64,000 bases of DNA from Pseudomonas rhodesiae (GTDB lineage Bacteria > Pseudomonadota > Gammaproteobacteria > Pseudomonadales > Pseudomonadaceae): positions 62,001 to 126,000 of the forward strand of contig NZ_VFEU01000003.1 of assembly GCF_007858255.1 (NCBI RefSeq), in the 5' to 3' direction. A model generated the notes under the pieces. The model did no database searches. It was not told the DNA's origin and saw nothing but the letters and a program-made list of their open reading frames with translations. Shown one piece after another: positions 8,290 to 17,006 of this stretch. Each line of letters starts with the position of its first letter. The stretch's first letter is position 1. A program made the translations under genes and the position numbers.

Positions 8290-9804
8290 ATGGATACTTT
8301 TGGCTACTTGGGCCAGGGCTTCGGCGTGGCGCTGTCCCCTTACAACCTGGTGACCGCGCTGTGCGGCACGTTGATCGGCACCGTGGTCGGCCTGCTGCCG
8401 GGCCTGGGCCCGATCAACGGTGTGGCGCTGTTGATCCCCATCGCGTTCGCCCTGGGCCTGCCGCCGGAATCGGCGCTGATCCTGCTGGCGGCGGTGTACC
8501 TGGGCTGCGAATACGGCGGCCGGATCAGTTCGATCCTGCTTAACATCCCGGGCGAAGCTTCCACCGTAATGACCACCCTGGACGGCTACCCGATGGCCCG
8601 CAAAGGCCTGGCCGGTGTGGCGCTGTCGTTGTCGGCATGGAGTTCGTTCATCGGTGCGTTCATCGCCACCTGCGGCATGGTGCTGTTTGCGCCGCTGCTG
8701 GCTAAATGGGCGATTGCCTTCGGCCCGGCGGAATATTTCGTACTGATGGTGTTCGCGATTGTCTGCCTGGGCGGCATGGCCGGTGACAAGCCGTTGAAGA
8801 CCTTCGTCGCGGCGTTGATCGGCTTGTTCCTGTCGGCGGTCGGCATTGATGCCAACAGCGGCGTGTACCGTTTTACCGGCGACAACATCCACCTCACCGA
8901 CGGCATCCAATTCGTCGTGCTGGTGCTGGGCCTGTTCTCCATCAGCGAGATCCTGTTGCTGCTGGAAAAAACCCACCGTGGCCAGGAAGCGGTCAAGGCC
9001 ACCGGGCGCATGATGTTCAACGTCAAGGAAGCGGCGTCGGTATTCGTGGTGAATATCCGCTGCGGCCTGCTGGGCTTCATCATGGGCGTGTTGCCGGGCG
9101 CCGGTGCAACGCTGGCATCGGCCGTGGCCTACATGACCGAGAAACGCATGGCTGGTGCCAGCGGCAAGTTCGGCCAGGGCGACATGCGCGGCCTCGCCGC
9201 GCCGGAAACCGCGATCGGCGCATCCGCCTGCGGCGCTCTGGTGCCGATGCTGACCCTGGGCGTACCCGGCTCGGGCACCACTGCGGTGATGATCGGCGCG
9301 CTGTCGCTGTACAACATCACCCCCGGCCCGCTGCTGTTCCAACAGCAACCGGACATTGTCTGGGGCCTGATCGCTTCATTGTTTATCGCCAACATCATGC
9401 TGGTGATCCTCAACATCCCGATGATCCGGATCTTCACGCGCATCCTCGCCGTGCCGAACTGGGCGCTGGTGCCGGTGATCGCCATCATCACCGCGATCGG
9501 TGTGTACGCGGTGCATGCCACCACTTTCGACCTGTTCCTGATGGTCGGGATCGGCATCTTCGGGTACATCCTGCGCAAGCTGGACTTCCCGCTGTCGCCG
9601 GTGCTGCTGGGCTTTATCCTCGGCGGCCTGATGGAGCAGAACCTGCGCCGTGCGCTGTCGATCTCCAACGGTGCACTGGAGATTCTGTGGTCGAGCCCGA
9701 TCACCTTTGGCGTCTGGGTACTGACCGCGATCATGTTGTTCGTGCCGCTGCTGCGGATCTGGCGTAAGCGCGCCCAACAGCGCCGCGCTGTGGCCAATGT
9801 CTGA
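8290..9804 (+). CDS. tctA: TctA large membrane subunit
   Basis: The 504-residue large permease subunit of the TTT family, with roughly 10-12 membrane segments. Family motifs are clear: GTLIGTVVGLLPGLGPINGV in the first repeat, YLGCEYGGRISSILLNIPGE, and the second repeat GFIMGVLPGAGATLASAVAY with MLTLGVPGSGTTAVMIGAL. Together with TctB it imports tricarboxylate captured by TctC, driven by an ion gradient. The start at 8290 follows the tctB stop by one base. Its 3' end overlaps the next gene by 8 bases, which makes that gene a likely part of the same translational unit. Confidence 0.95.
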   Translation: MDTFGYLGQGFGVALSPYNLVTALCGTLIGTVVGLLPGLGPINGVALLIPIAFALGLPPESALILLAAVYLGCEYGGRISSILLNIPGEASTVMTTLDGYPMARKGLAGVALSLSAWSSFIGAFIATCGMVLFAPLLAKWAIAFGPAEYFVLMVFAIVCLGGMAGDKPLKTFVAALIGLFLSAVGIDANSGVYRFTGDNIHLTDGIQFVVLVLGLFSISEILLLLEKTHRGQEAVKATGRMMFNVKEAASVFVVNIRCGLLGFIMGVLPGAGATLASAVAYMTEKRMAGASGKFGQGDMRGLAAPETAIGASACGALVPMLTLGVPGSGTTAVMIGALSLYNITPGPLLFQQQPDIVWGLIASLFIANIMLVILNIPMIRIFTRILAVPNWALVPVIAIITAIGVYAVHATTFDLFLMVGIGIFGYILRKLDFPLSPVLLGFILGGLMEQNLRRALSISNGALEILWSSPITFGVWVLTAIMLFVPLLRIWRKRAQQRRAVANV

Positions 9805-10834
9805 GGTCACCCTTAAACATTGGTGGGGAACACCGCTGGTCGGCCTGGCCGGCGGTTACCTGGCCAGCCTGATCGGCTGGCCATTGCCGTACATGGTCGG
9901 CTCGTTGCTGGCGATCATTCTGGTGCGTTGCATCACGCCCTGGCAGTTGGCGGAGATTCCCGGCGGGCGTAAATGCGGCCAATGGGTGGTGGGGATCGGC
10001 ATCGGCCTGCACTTCACCCCAGTGGTGATCGAGCAGGTGATGAGCCACTTCGGCCTGATCTTCTTCGGCGCGCTGGTCACCAGCCTGTCGAGCGTGGTGG
10101 GCGTGTGGCTGATGCGCCGCAGCGGTGAAGATCGCGCCACCGCGTTTTTCTCCAGCATGCCGGGCGGGTCCGGTGAGATGGTCAACCTCGGCGCACGCAA
10201 CGGCGCGGTGCTCAGCCGTGTCGCGGCGGGGCAGAGCCTGCGCGTGCTGGCGGTGGTGCTGTGCGTACCGGCGATCTTCAAGTATGTGCTGGGGGGCGGC
10301 GCGCCGCAGTTTCATCCGGCACCAGTGAGTTGGGCCTGGCTGGCGATGCTGTTTGCGCTGGGAGCCCTGGTGGCCTGGGTTTGGCAGCGCCTGCGTCAGC
10401 CAAACCCATGGTTGTTCGGCCCGTTATTGGTCAGCGCGACCGCCAGCGTTGTCTGGGATTTGCATATCGGCCTGCCCGACGGCGGTAGCCAGATCGGCCA
10501 ATGGCTGATCGGCAGCGGCCTGGGTTGCCATTTCAACCGTCAGTTCTTCCGTCGCGCGCCATCGTTCATGGCTCGTACTTTAGTCGGCACCGCTCTAACC
10601 ATGGCGCTGGCGACCCTGGCCGCCGTGGGCCTGAGCGCCCTCACCCACTTGGACCTGCGCTCGCTGACCCTGGGCATGATGCCGGGTGGCATTGCCGAGA
10701 TGAGTCTTACGGCCGAAACCCTGCAACTGTCAGTGCCGCTAGTGACGGCGATGCAGGTGATGCGCTTGTTGTTTGTGCTGTTTCTGGCGGAGCCGTTGTT
10801 CAGGTATTGGAATCGTCAGCCAGAAACCCTCTAA
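9797..10834 (+). CDS. AbrB-family membrane protein coupled to tctA
   Basis: A 345-residue polytopic membrane protein of the AbrB family (named for an E. coli aidB regulator; unrelated to the Bacillus DNA-binding AbrB). It has an internal duplication: LPYMVGSLLAIIL and AFFSSMPGGSGEMVNLGARN in the first half are echoed by PNPWLFGPLLVSATASVVWD and LTLGMMPGGIAEMSLTAETL in the second. The repeated MPGGxxEM loops look like a transport or substrate site. It overlaps tctA by 8 bases and ends the tct operon, which suggests a role in tricarboxylate handling, perhaps export or overflow. No function has been established for this pairing that I know of. The family call is firm; the role is inferred from position only. 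Confidence 0.85.
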   Translation: MSEVTLKHWWGTPLVGLAGGYLASLIGWPLPYMVGSLLAIILVRCITPWQLAEIPGGRKCGQWVVGIGIGLHFTPVVIEQVMSHFGLIFFGALVTSLSSVVGVWLMRRSGEDRATAFFSSMPGGSGEMVNLGARNGAVLSRVAAGQSLRVLAVVLCVPAIFKYVLGGGAPQFHPAPVSWAWLAMLFALGALVAWVWQRLRQPNPWLFGPLLVSATASVVWDLHIGLPDGGSQIGQWLIGSGLGCHFNRQFFRRAPSFMARTLVGTALTMALATLAAVGLSALTHLDLRSLTLGMMPGGIAEMSLTAETLQLSVPLVTAMQVMRLLFVLFLAEPLFRYWNRQPETL

Positions 10835-10863
10835 ACCTTCCCACCTTTTGAATAGGCTTGGCC

Positions 10864-11556
10864 TTAGAGTGGCGGCAATCGCCACTCAATCGGTGTTTCG
10901 CCGCTCTGCTCAAGAAACTTGTTAGCGCGGCTGAAATGCCCACAACCGATAAACCCGCGATACGCCGACAGCGGCGACGGATGCACCGATGTCAGCACCA
11001 GATGCTTGGTGGCATCGATCAGTTTCTGCTTGCTCTGGGCGTGGGCGCCCCACAGCAGAAACACCAAGTGCAGCTGGTGCTCACTGACCACTTCGATAAT
11101 CCGGTCGGTAAAGAACTGCCAACCCTTGCCGGCATGGGCGTTGGCGTTGGCACGCTCCACCGTCATGGTGGTGTTGAGCATCAGCACGCCCTGCTCGGCC
11201 CAGCTCTGCAGGTAGCCGTGGTTGGGAATGTCGATGTTCAAGTCACGCTTGAGTTCTTTATAGATATTGACCAGCGACGGCGGCGCCGGCACCCCCGGCT
11301 GCACCGAGAAGCACAGGCCATGGGCCTGGCCGGGGCCGTGGTAAGGGTCTTGGCCGAGGATTACCACTTTTACTTTGTCCAGCGGCGTGGAGTTGAGGGC
11401 GTTGAAAATCAGCGGGCCAGGCGGGTAGATCTGTTTACCGGCGGCATGCTCCTGACGCAGGAATTCGCGCAGCTGGGCCATGTAGGGCTTGTCGAACTCA
11501 TCGCGCAGGGCGTGTTTCCAGCTGGGTTCGAGTTTGATGCGGTCGCCGTCGGTCAT
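10864..11556 (-). CDS. ung: Uracil-DNA glycosylase
   Basis: A 230-residue family 1 uracil-DNA glycosylase that removes uracil from DNA in base excision repair. The water-activating motif [18 protein letters not shown] is present with Asp70, uracil-binding residues lie in LMLNTTMTV, and the DNA-minor-groove motif [11 protein letters not shown] sits near the C-terminus. The start chosen is the ATG at 11556 ([13 protein letters not shown]). Longer in-frame starts would add an unconserved 35-residue tail that runs through the intergenic promoter region. It is convergent with the tct operon and divergent from the hydrolase gene downstream. Confidence 0.96.
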   Translation of the reverse strand: MTDGDRIKLEPSWKHALRDEFDKPYMAQLREFLRQEHAAGKQIYPPGPLIFNALNSTPLDKVKVVILGQDPYHGPGQAHGLCFSVQPGVPAPPSLVNIYKELKRDLNIDIPNHGYLQSWAEQGVLMLNTTMTVERANANAHAGKGWQFFTDRIIEVVSEHQLHLVFLLWGAHAQSKQKLIDATKHLVLTSVHPSPLSAYRGFIGCGHFSRANKFLEQSGETPIEWRLPPL

Positions 11557-11693
11557 CGTTGAAGTGTCTTGTAAAAAAAGAATGAGGCGAACCCTAGGAA
11601 AGCCGCCCCCGCTTGTCAATTGATCTGACACACCACCGGCACTTTCCCACCAAAGGATCATACTGATCCTTCACTTTCTCGATTGAGGTCACG

Positions 11694-12806
11694 ATGAATC
11701 TGCACTTCGAAGAACTCACCGGCAGCGGCGGTGCCCGTATCGGCATCGCCAGCCTGGACGCTGAAAAGTCGCTCAACGCCCTCTCCCTGCCGATGATCCT
11801 GGCCCTCGGCGACCGCCTGGAGGCCTGGGCCAAAGACCCGCAAATCGTCTGTGTGTTGCTGCGCGGCAACGGCGCCAAGGCGTTCTGCGCCGGTGGCGAG
11901 GTACGCAGCCTGGCCCAGGCGTGCCTTGAACACCCGGGCGAAGTACCCGCCCTTGGCGCACAGTTTTTTGCCGCCGAATATCGCCTCGACTATCGCCTGC
12001 ACACCTACCCCAAACCGCTTATCTGCTGGGGTCACGGTTATGTGCTGGGCGGCGGCATGGGCCTGCTGCAAAGCGCGACGGTGCGCATCGTCACGCCCAG
12101 CAGCCGGCTGGCCATGCCGGAAATCAGCATCGGCCTGTACCCGGACGTGGGGGCCAGTTGGTTCCTGTCGCGCCTGCCGGGCAAACTCGGTTTGTTTCTG
12201 GGCCTGACCGGAGCGCATATCAATGGGCGTGATGCGCTGGACCTGGGTTTGGCCGACCGTTTCCTACGGGACGACCAGCAAGATCAGTTGCTCCAGGGCC
12301 TATTGCAATTGAATTGGCAGGAACAGACCGCGATGCAGCTCAACAGCCTGCTCAAGGCCCTGGCCCAGGAGGCGCACGACCAGCAACCCGACGCGCAATG
12401 GCTGCCGCGTCGCGCGCAGATCGACGCTTGGCTGGACGTGGGCGATGTGCGCTGTGCGTGGCGCGCCCTGAGTGCATTGCGCGAGCATGCCGACCCGCTG
12501 TTCCACCGCGCGGGCAAAACGTTGAGTGAAGGTTGCCCGCTGACGGCGCACTTGGTGTGGGAGCAGATCCAGCGCGCGCGGCATTTGTCCCTGGCCCAGG
12601 TGTTCCAGATGGAATACACCCTCAGCCTCAATTGCTGCCGTCACCCGGAATTCGCCGAAGGCGTGCGTGCGCGGTTGATCGACAAGGACCAGACGCCTCA
12701 TTGGCACTGGCCGGATATCAATGCGATCCCGGACGCCGTGGTGCAGGCGCACTTCAACAAGGCGTGGGAAGGTAGGCATCCTCTGGCAGACCTTTCCGAT
12801 TTTTGA
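11694..12806 (+). CDS. 3-hydroxyisobutyryl-CoA hydrolase-like (enoyl-CoA hydratase family)
   Basis: A 370-residue crotonase-fold protein of the HIBCH branch. The two oxyanion-hole loops are GNGAKAFCAGGEVR and GYVLGGGMGL, and the HIBCH-type catalytic segment reads MPEISIGLYPDVGASWFLSR, keeping the Glu and Asp of the hydrolase. The ~110-residue C-terminal extension with SLNCCRHPEFAEGVRA is also an HIBCH feature and separates it from plain hydratases of ~260 residues. The expected reaction is hydrolysis of 3-hydroxyisobutyryl-CoA in valine breakdown. No other valine-pathway gene is adjacent, so the substrate is inferred from family alone. Confidence 0.85.
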   Translation: MNLHFEELTGSGGARIGIASLDAEKSLNALSLPMILALGDRLEAWAKDPQIVCVLLRGNGAKAFCAGGEVRSLAQACLEHPGEVPALGAQFFAAEYRLDYRLHTYPKPLICWGHGYVLGGGMGLLQSATVRIVTPSSRLAMPEISIGLYPDVGASWFLSRLPGKLGLFLGLTGAHINGRDALDLGLADRFLRDDQQDQLLQGLLQLNWQEQTAMQLNSLLKALAQEAHDQQPDAQWLPRRAQIDAWLDVGDVRCAWRALSALREHADPLFHRAGKTLSEGCPLTAHLVWEQIQRARHLSLAQVFQMEYTLSLNCCRHPEFAEGVRARLIDKDQTPHWHWPDINAIPDAVVQAHFNKAWEGRHPLADLSDF

Positions 12807-12810
12807 CAGC

Positions 12811-13257
12811 TCAGCGCTTGGAGCGGTCGATGGTGAAGGAGCAGTTATCGGGCTGGCTGTCATCGCAGATATACACGTCCTGGCCGAAGGGATCCTTGGC
12901 CAGGCGCCAATGCAGACTGCTGGTCAGCGACACGCTGTCGACCTCCTCCGAGCCGCCATAACGCAGTGCAATTACTTGATCGCCGTTGGTTCGGTAGATG
13001 CACTTTTCAACGTAGCCGTTTTCCCGCGCCTGTCCCTGGGCAGGGATGAACAATGCGCCGACGAATCCGCTGACGAAATCCAGTTGTTTAACTTTCGGGC
13101 TTTGCCACAGGAGCTGCCCATCGCGCACCTGGAAACGCCCCTCTTTTAATTGAACGGAGGACGCGTACGGACACCCCTGCTTCGCGTTCGCGTGCATAAC
13201 GCCGCAGGTCATCACCACAAGCAGGCAGATCGATCGCTTAATCACTGGACGCTCCAT
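12811..13257 (-). CDS. Secreted protein of unknown function, DUF3757-like
   Basis: A 148-residue protein with an N-terminal signal peptide (basic start MERPVIKRS, hydrophobic core, cleavage likely after MHANA). The mature part starts with KQGCPYASSVQLKEGRFQV and has three more cysteines (CIY, CDD, NCSF), enough for two disulfides in the periplasm. The CP start and ~120-residue beta-rich layout resemble the DUF3757 family of small Pseudomonas secreted proteins; I hold that loosely. The start is the ATG at 13257, which begins the signal peptide. The function is not known. Confidence 0.65.
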   Translation of the reverse strand: MERPVIKRSICLLVVMTCGVMHANAKQGCPYASSVQLKEGRFQVRDGQLLWQSPKVKQLDFVSGFVGALFIPAQGQARENGYVEKCIYRTNGDQVIALRYGGSEEVDSVSLTSSLHWRLAKDPFGQDVYICDDSQPDNCSFTIDRSKR

Positions 13258-13347
13258 GCCTGACCGGCACTCTGATCCCTGTGAGTGAAATACATCTGGA
13301 GCGCGGAGGATACCTGTCAAATATGACAGTTCCGACAAACGGCAGGC

Positions 13348-13375
13348 GAAAAAAAGCGGCGCTAGATGCGCCGCT
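13348..13375 (-). terminator. Rho-independent terminator of the Tyr-rich lipoprotein gene
   Basis: An 8-bp perfect GC-rich stem (AGCGGCGC at 13355-13362, GCGCCGCT at 13368-13375) with a 5-base loop is followed on the minus strand by a run of T. It sits just downstream of the lipoprotein gene that ends at 13390. Confidence 0.8.
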
Positions 13376-13389
13376 CGATAGTGGGAAAC

Positions 13390-13773
13390 TTACCAATGAC
13401 CGCCGCGTCCGCCACCACGATCGCCACGGTCGCCTCGACGGTCATGCCCACCGCGATCCCCCCAGCCCTGATTGGGATAAGGCCGGTAGCCGGCGCGCGG
13501 CCCGGACGGGTAGTAACGCGGCGCAGAGTAATAGCGCGGGGCCGGCTGGTAGTAGCGCGGCGCAGAGTAATAACGCGGTGCCGGTGCGTAGTAACGGGGC
13601 GCAGGGTAGTAATCACGCCGGTATTGATACACCGAGCCGCCCCCGTAGTAGTACGTCGGCGCGGGTGAGGTATAGACCTCGGAACGGTAGTAGCTCTGGC
13701 CTCCCTCGTAATAGGGCACGCAAGCGGAAAGGGTCAGACCGAGTAAAGCGCTGAGCAGCATTCGTCGATACAT
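13390..13773 (-). CDS. Small Tyr/Pro/Arg-rich repeat lipoprotein
   Basis: A 127-residue predicted lipoprotein. The signal peptide MYRRMLLSALLGLTLSAC ends in a lipobox, with Cys18 the likely acylated residue. The mature chain is low complexity: a Tyr-rich stretch, then five copies of an APRYY-type unit (PAPRYYAPAPRYYSAPRYYQ and on), then a Gly/Asp/Arg tail with GDRGDRGGG. Such repeats suggest an extended envelope protein, possibly binding peptidoglycan or nucleic acid, but nothing shows this. The ATG at 13773 starts the signal peptide; a longer start adds 18 residues without signal character. I do not recognise a named family. Confidence 0.75.
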   Translation of the reverse strand: MYRRMLLSALLGLTLSACVPYYEGGQSYYRSEVYTSPAPTYYYGGGSVYQYRRDYYPAPRYYAPAPRYYSAPRYYQPAPRYYSAPRYYPSGPRAGYRPYPNQGWGDRGGHDRRGDRGDRGGGRGGHW

Positions 13774-14090
13774 GGCGGCCTCCTGGGACCGCGAAAGAGC
13801 ACCTTCAGCGACGCTGAAGGGCGGCATTCAGCTTTCACTGAATGACGAAGTATCTGACATCAAAAACGGAATCTGGTGCGTTCCTGTAACAACTTGATAC
13901 ACCTAGGCCGCCTCTGTTAACTGCCTATGGACGCTGCCCTTCCGCAGCTCGAATCCAATGTTGAGCTTTAACGTTTCAGTTAATTTTTGGATGTTGAAAC
14001 TCTTCGCTTTACCATGATGTCACTATGATGTCGCGCACAGCCAGGGAGGCTCTAGCGTGCATCCTTCGCTAACATCCCCGGATTCGAACC
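13774..14090 (+). other. 317-base gap with two short hairpins and divergent promoters
   Basis: No gene is visible. Two palindromes lie near its left end: 13803-13819 (CTTCAGCG and CGCTGAAG arms, one-base centre) and 13825-13844 (CATTCAG and CTGAATG). They fall in the leader of the minus-strand lipoprotein gene and could be a 5' UTR structure or an operator. An AT-rich stretch at about 13978-14030 probably holds the promoter of the chemoreceptor gene. Confidence 0.4.
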
Positions 14091-15713
14091 ATGAAAATTT
14101 CAACCAAGCTGCTGCTTTCATTTTTACTGTGTGCGCTGGTCACCCTCGGGGTTGGCTTGCTGGGTATCAAGGGCGTGGTCAGGCTCTCCACGGCATTGGA
14201 ACTCACGTTTTCCAACAACCTTGTATCTGTGAGCACCACGGCCGCCACCCTCAATGGGATCGTCGCGCACAACCGAGGCTTGTACCGCCTGATGGACGCC
14301 AGCCAGGGCGATGTGTCCCAGCAAGACCGCGACCGCGTACGCCAAGACATCGCCAACGAACTCAAGCGCAGCCAGGATGCCTACGCCACCTACCGCGCAA
14401 CGCCACTGGCAGATGACGAACGGGCAGCGGGTGACAAACTGGATAAAGTGCTGCCGAGCTATATCAGCAGTGCCGAACGCATTACAGCGATGCTCGACAG
14501 CGGCAAGATCGATCAGGCTCGGGCTGAACTCAACACCACCAACAACGAACTGTTCCGCCAGGCCCGCGAATTGATCCGCGTGATCATCGAGTCCAACAAC
14601 CGCCAGATCAAAGAAGGCGCCATCGCCGCCGACGAGCTGCGCAACAGCGCCTTGACGTGGATGATCAGTGGCATCGTACTGGCGTTCATCATCGCCATCA
14701 CCGTGGGCGTGCTGATTACGCGCTTGATCACCCGCCCCATCGCACAAGCGGTGCAGAGCGCCCAACGCATTGCCAGTGGTGACCTGACCCGCGCCATCCT
14801 CACCGAACGTACCGACGAAGCCGGGCAACTGTTGATGGCACTGTCGGACATGCAGGGCGGCCTGAAAAGCACCCTGATGGAAATTGCCAATGCTTCGGAT
14901 CAACTGGCCTCGGCCGCCGAAGAACTGAGTGCGGTCACTGATGAAAGCACCCGTGGCCTGACCCGTCAGAATGACGAGATCCAACAGGCTGCCACCGCCG
15001 TCAACCAGATGACCGCCGCGGTGGACGAAGTGGCCGGCAATGCCGTGTCCACCTCCGAAGCCTCGCGCCAGGCCACCGCCGAAGCCGAAGACGGCCGCCA
15101 GCAGGTGGAGCAGGCGGTATCCGGCATGTCGTCGATGGTGGTGGAGATCAACGACTCGACGCAATCGGTCGTCGACCTGGCCAACCAGGTGCGCGAGATC
15201 GGCAAGGTGATCGATGTGATCCGCAGCATCGCCGACCAGACCAACCTGCTGGCACTCAATGCTGCCATCGAGGCGGCGCGGGCCGGTGAGCAGGGTCGCG
15301 GTTTTGCGGTGGTTGCCGACGAGGTGCGGGCATTGGCCCATCGCACCCAGACCTCCACGGTCGACATCGAAAAAATGATCGGCGAAGTGCAGGTGGGCGC
15401 CGACGGCGCGGTGGCGGCAATGAACAAGAGCCTGACCTGGGCCAACAATACCCAGACCCTGGCGCAAAGTGCCGGTGAAGCGCTGCAACGCATTACCGCC
15501 AGCGTGGCCAAGATCAACGAACGCAATCTGGTCATTGCGTCCGCATCGGAAGAACAGGCCCAGGTGGCCCGTGAAGTGGATCGCAACCTGCTTAACATTC
15601 AGGACCTGTCCACTCAGACAGCGGCCGGCGCGCACCAGACCAATGCCTCCAGCCAGGACCTGTCGCGCCTGGCTACCTCGTTCAATGTGCTGGTCAGCAA
15701 GTTCCAGCTCTGA
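14091..15713 (+). CDS. Methyl-accepting chemotaxis protein
   Basis: A 540-residue transmembrane chemoreceptor. The first membrane helix is at about residues 8-29. A four-helix-bundle periplasmic sensor of the 4HB_MCP type spans about 30-185, the second membrane helix is near 188-208, and a HAMP domain begins at [11 protein letters not shown]. The cytoplasmic signalling domain contains the highly conserved hairpin tip [20 protein letters not shown] followed by [14 protein letters not shown]. There is no C-terminal pentapeptide for CheR docking. The ligand cannot be told from sequence; nearby genes give no hint. It is a single-gene unit with its own upstream region. Confidence 0.95.
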   Translation: MKISTKLLLSFLLCALVTLGVGLLGIKGVVRLSTALELTFSNNLVSVSTTAATLNGIVAHNRGLYRLMDASQGDVSQQDRDRVRQDIANELKRSQDAYATYRATPLADDERAAGDKLDKVLPSYISSAERITAMLDSGKIDQARAELNTTNNELFRQARELIRVIIESNNRQIKEGAIAADELRNSALTWMISGIVLAFIIAITVGVLITRLITRPIAQAVQSAQRIASGDLTRAILTERTDEAGQLLMALSDMQGGLKSTLMEIANASDQLASAAEELSAVTDESTRGLTRQNDEIQQAATAVNQMTAAVDEVAGNAVSTSEASRQATAEAEDGRQQVEQAVSGMSSMVVEINDSTQSVVDLANQVREIGKVIDVIRSIADQTNLLALNAAIEAARAGEQGRGFAVVADEVRALAHRTQTSTVDIEKMIGEVQVGADGAVAAMNKSLTWANNTQTLAQSAGEALQRITASVAKINERNLVIASASEEQAQVAREVDRNLLNIQDLSTQTAAGAHQTNASSQDLSRLATSFNVLVSKFQL

Positions 15714-15797
15714 GTAGCCGAGGCAAGGTCGGCCCTGTATCGTGCAAGGCACGCCGGAATGGACCGGCTCCTTGCCCGATACCGCCCGAACCGACCG

Positions 15798-16010
15798 ATG
15801 ACCACGCCCACCCTCTGCCCCGCCTGCGGCGCCCGCAACGACTGCGCCCTGGCCGACCCTCGCCGCGTCGACCAAGCCTGCTGGTGCTACAGCGTCACCA
15901 TCGATCCGGCGGTGCTGCAAGCCCTGCCGGACGCCCTGCGTAACCAAGCCTGCCTTTGCCCGCGCTGTGCCCAGGTCGACCAACAGTTGCGCGACGCCGA
16001 GCGATCCTGA
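15798..16010 (+). CDS. Cysteine-rich CWC-family small protein
   Basis: A 70-residue protein with cysteines arranged as CPACGARNDC, then CWC and CLCPRC, the pattern of the cysteine-rich CWC family, probably a small zinc-binding protein. The function is unknown. The ATG at 15798 starts MTTPTLCPACG, directly before the first Cys pair, and is preferred to an upstream in-frame start. Its stop overlaps the start of the pseudouridine synthase gene (TGATG at 16008-16012), so the two are translationally coupled, and this pairing may reflect a shared role in RNA modification or ribosome assembly. Confidence 0.8.
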   Translation: MTTPTLCPACGARNDCALADPRRVDQACWCYSVTIDPAVLQALPDALRNQACLCPRCAQVDQQLRDAERS

Positions 16011-16702
16011 TGCGTGTCGATCGTTTCCTCAGCAACCTGCCGCGCTTCAATCGAAAACAAGTACGCCTGTTACTGGTGGAGCGGCGGATCCGGGTCGATG
16101 GCGTTGCCGTCAGCGATCCTCACCATGAAGTGCGCGAATTCAGCCGGGTATGCCTGGACGATGAGGTGCTGCAGGCGGGCAAACCGGCGCGTTATTTCAT
16201 GCTCCACAAACCCAGGGGCTGTGTGAGCGCGACGTCGGATCCTGAACACCCGACCGTACTCGATTGGCTCGATGAGCCGGATAAGGGCGAGCTGCATATT
16301 GCCGGGCGGCTGGACTTCAACACCACGGGCTTGCTGGTGATCACCAATGACGGCCAATGGTCGCGCCGGCTGACCCAACCGCAGACCAAGTTGCCCAAGG
16401 TGTACCGGGTCGAGACGCAACAGGACATCGGCCCCGAGTACGCGCCGACGTTCGCCGCAGGCTTGTACTTTGCCTTCGAAGACCTCACCACCCAACCCGC
16501 CGAACTGACGCTGCTGGGGCCGAGGACCGCGCGGTTGAGCATCGTCGAGGGCCGCTACCACCAGGTCAAACGCATGTTCGGGCATTTCGACAATAAAGTG
16601 ATCGACCTGCATCGTGAGCGCATGGGCCCGCTGGTGCTGGACGCGACCCTTGCGCCGGGGGAGTACCGGGCATTGACCGACGCAGAAATCAGACAGGTCT
16701 GA
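16010..16702 (+). CDS. rsuA: RsuA-family rRNA pseudouridine synthase
   Basis: A 230-residue pseudouridine synthase of the RsuA/RluB/E/F family. An N-terminal S4 RNA-binding domain (MRVDRFLSNLPRFNRKQVRL and following) precedes the catalytic domain. The catalytic Asp lies in the family motif GRLDFNTTGLLVITNDG, and the later motif is EGRYHQVKRMFGHFDNKV. Length and S4 domain fit RsuA, which modifies U516 of 16S rRNA; RluE-like assignment is less likely because that protein lacks an S4 domain. The ATG at 16010 overlaps the stop of the CWC gene. A longer upstream start is rejected because it would lie inside that gene. Confidence 0.88.
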   Translation: MRVDRFLSNLPRFNRKQVRLLLVERRIRVDGVAVSDPHHEVREFSRVCLDDEVLQAGKPARYFMLHKPRGCVSATSDPEHPTVLDWLDEPDKGELHIAGRLDFNTTGLLVITNDGQWSRRLTQPQTKLPKVYRVETQQDIGPEYAPTFAAGLYFAFEDLTTQPAELTLLGPRTARLSIVEGRYHQVKRMFGHFDNKVIDLHRERMGPLVLDATLAPGEYRALTDAEIRQV

Positions 16703-17006
16703 CGACCATTCAGCCGGGGACTGCAAAAACCTATTTGAGCGCCTTGCGGCATTCGAAGTCTGCTGCTTGAATCAAACCGTCAGCCGCAATATGACTGACG
16801 AGTCGCCTATAACCTCCAAGACCCACCTTGCCCTGCCCGCGCTTGATCCACGGGCCCTCCAGGCAAACTGCCCGCCATAACAACACCCGCCGGCCAGCCG
16901 TTATCGGACCGACATGGGCCTTCCTTTTCCAGGCGTATGCCTACCTGTCACAAAGCTCGTGCAGAGTGTTCTGCGCGCCCTACCCGCTTGCCAGGAGTCT
17001 TACGAC
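16703..17006 (+). other. 304-base gap upstream of phaG
   Basis: No gene is supported. One short hairpin is present at 16778-16800 (CGTCAG and CTGACG arms, 11-base loop) without a T-run, so it is a weak terminator at best. The rest presumably holds the phaG promoter; I see no clear sigma-54 or sigma-70 pair. Confidence 0.3.

Noticed and set aside
13480..13640. Short DNA repeats that look like a CRISPR or minisatellite
   Set aside because: They are the coding repeats of the APRYY lipoprotein, in frame with a lipoprotein signal.
14124..15983. A 619-codon minus-strand open frame opposite the chemoreceptor
   Set aside because: Shadow of the MCP gene; no start context and no recognisable domain.
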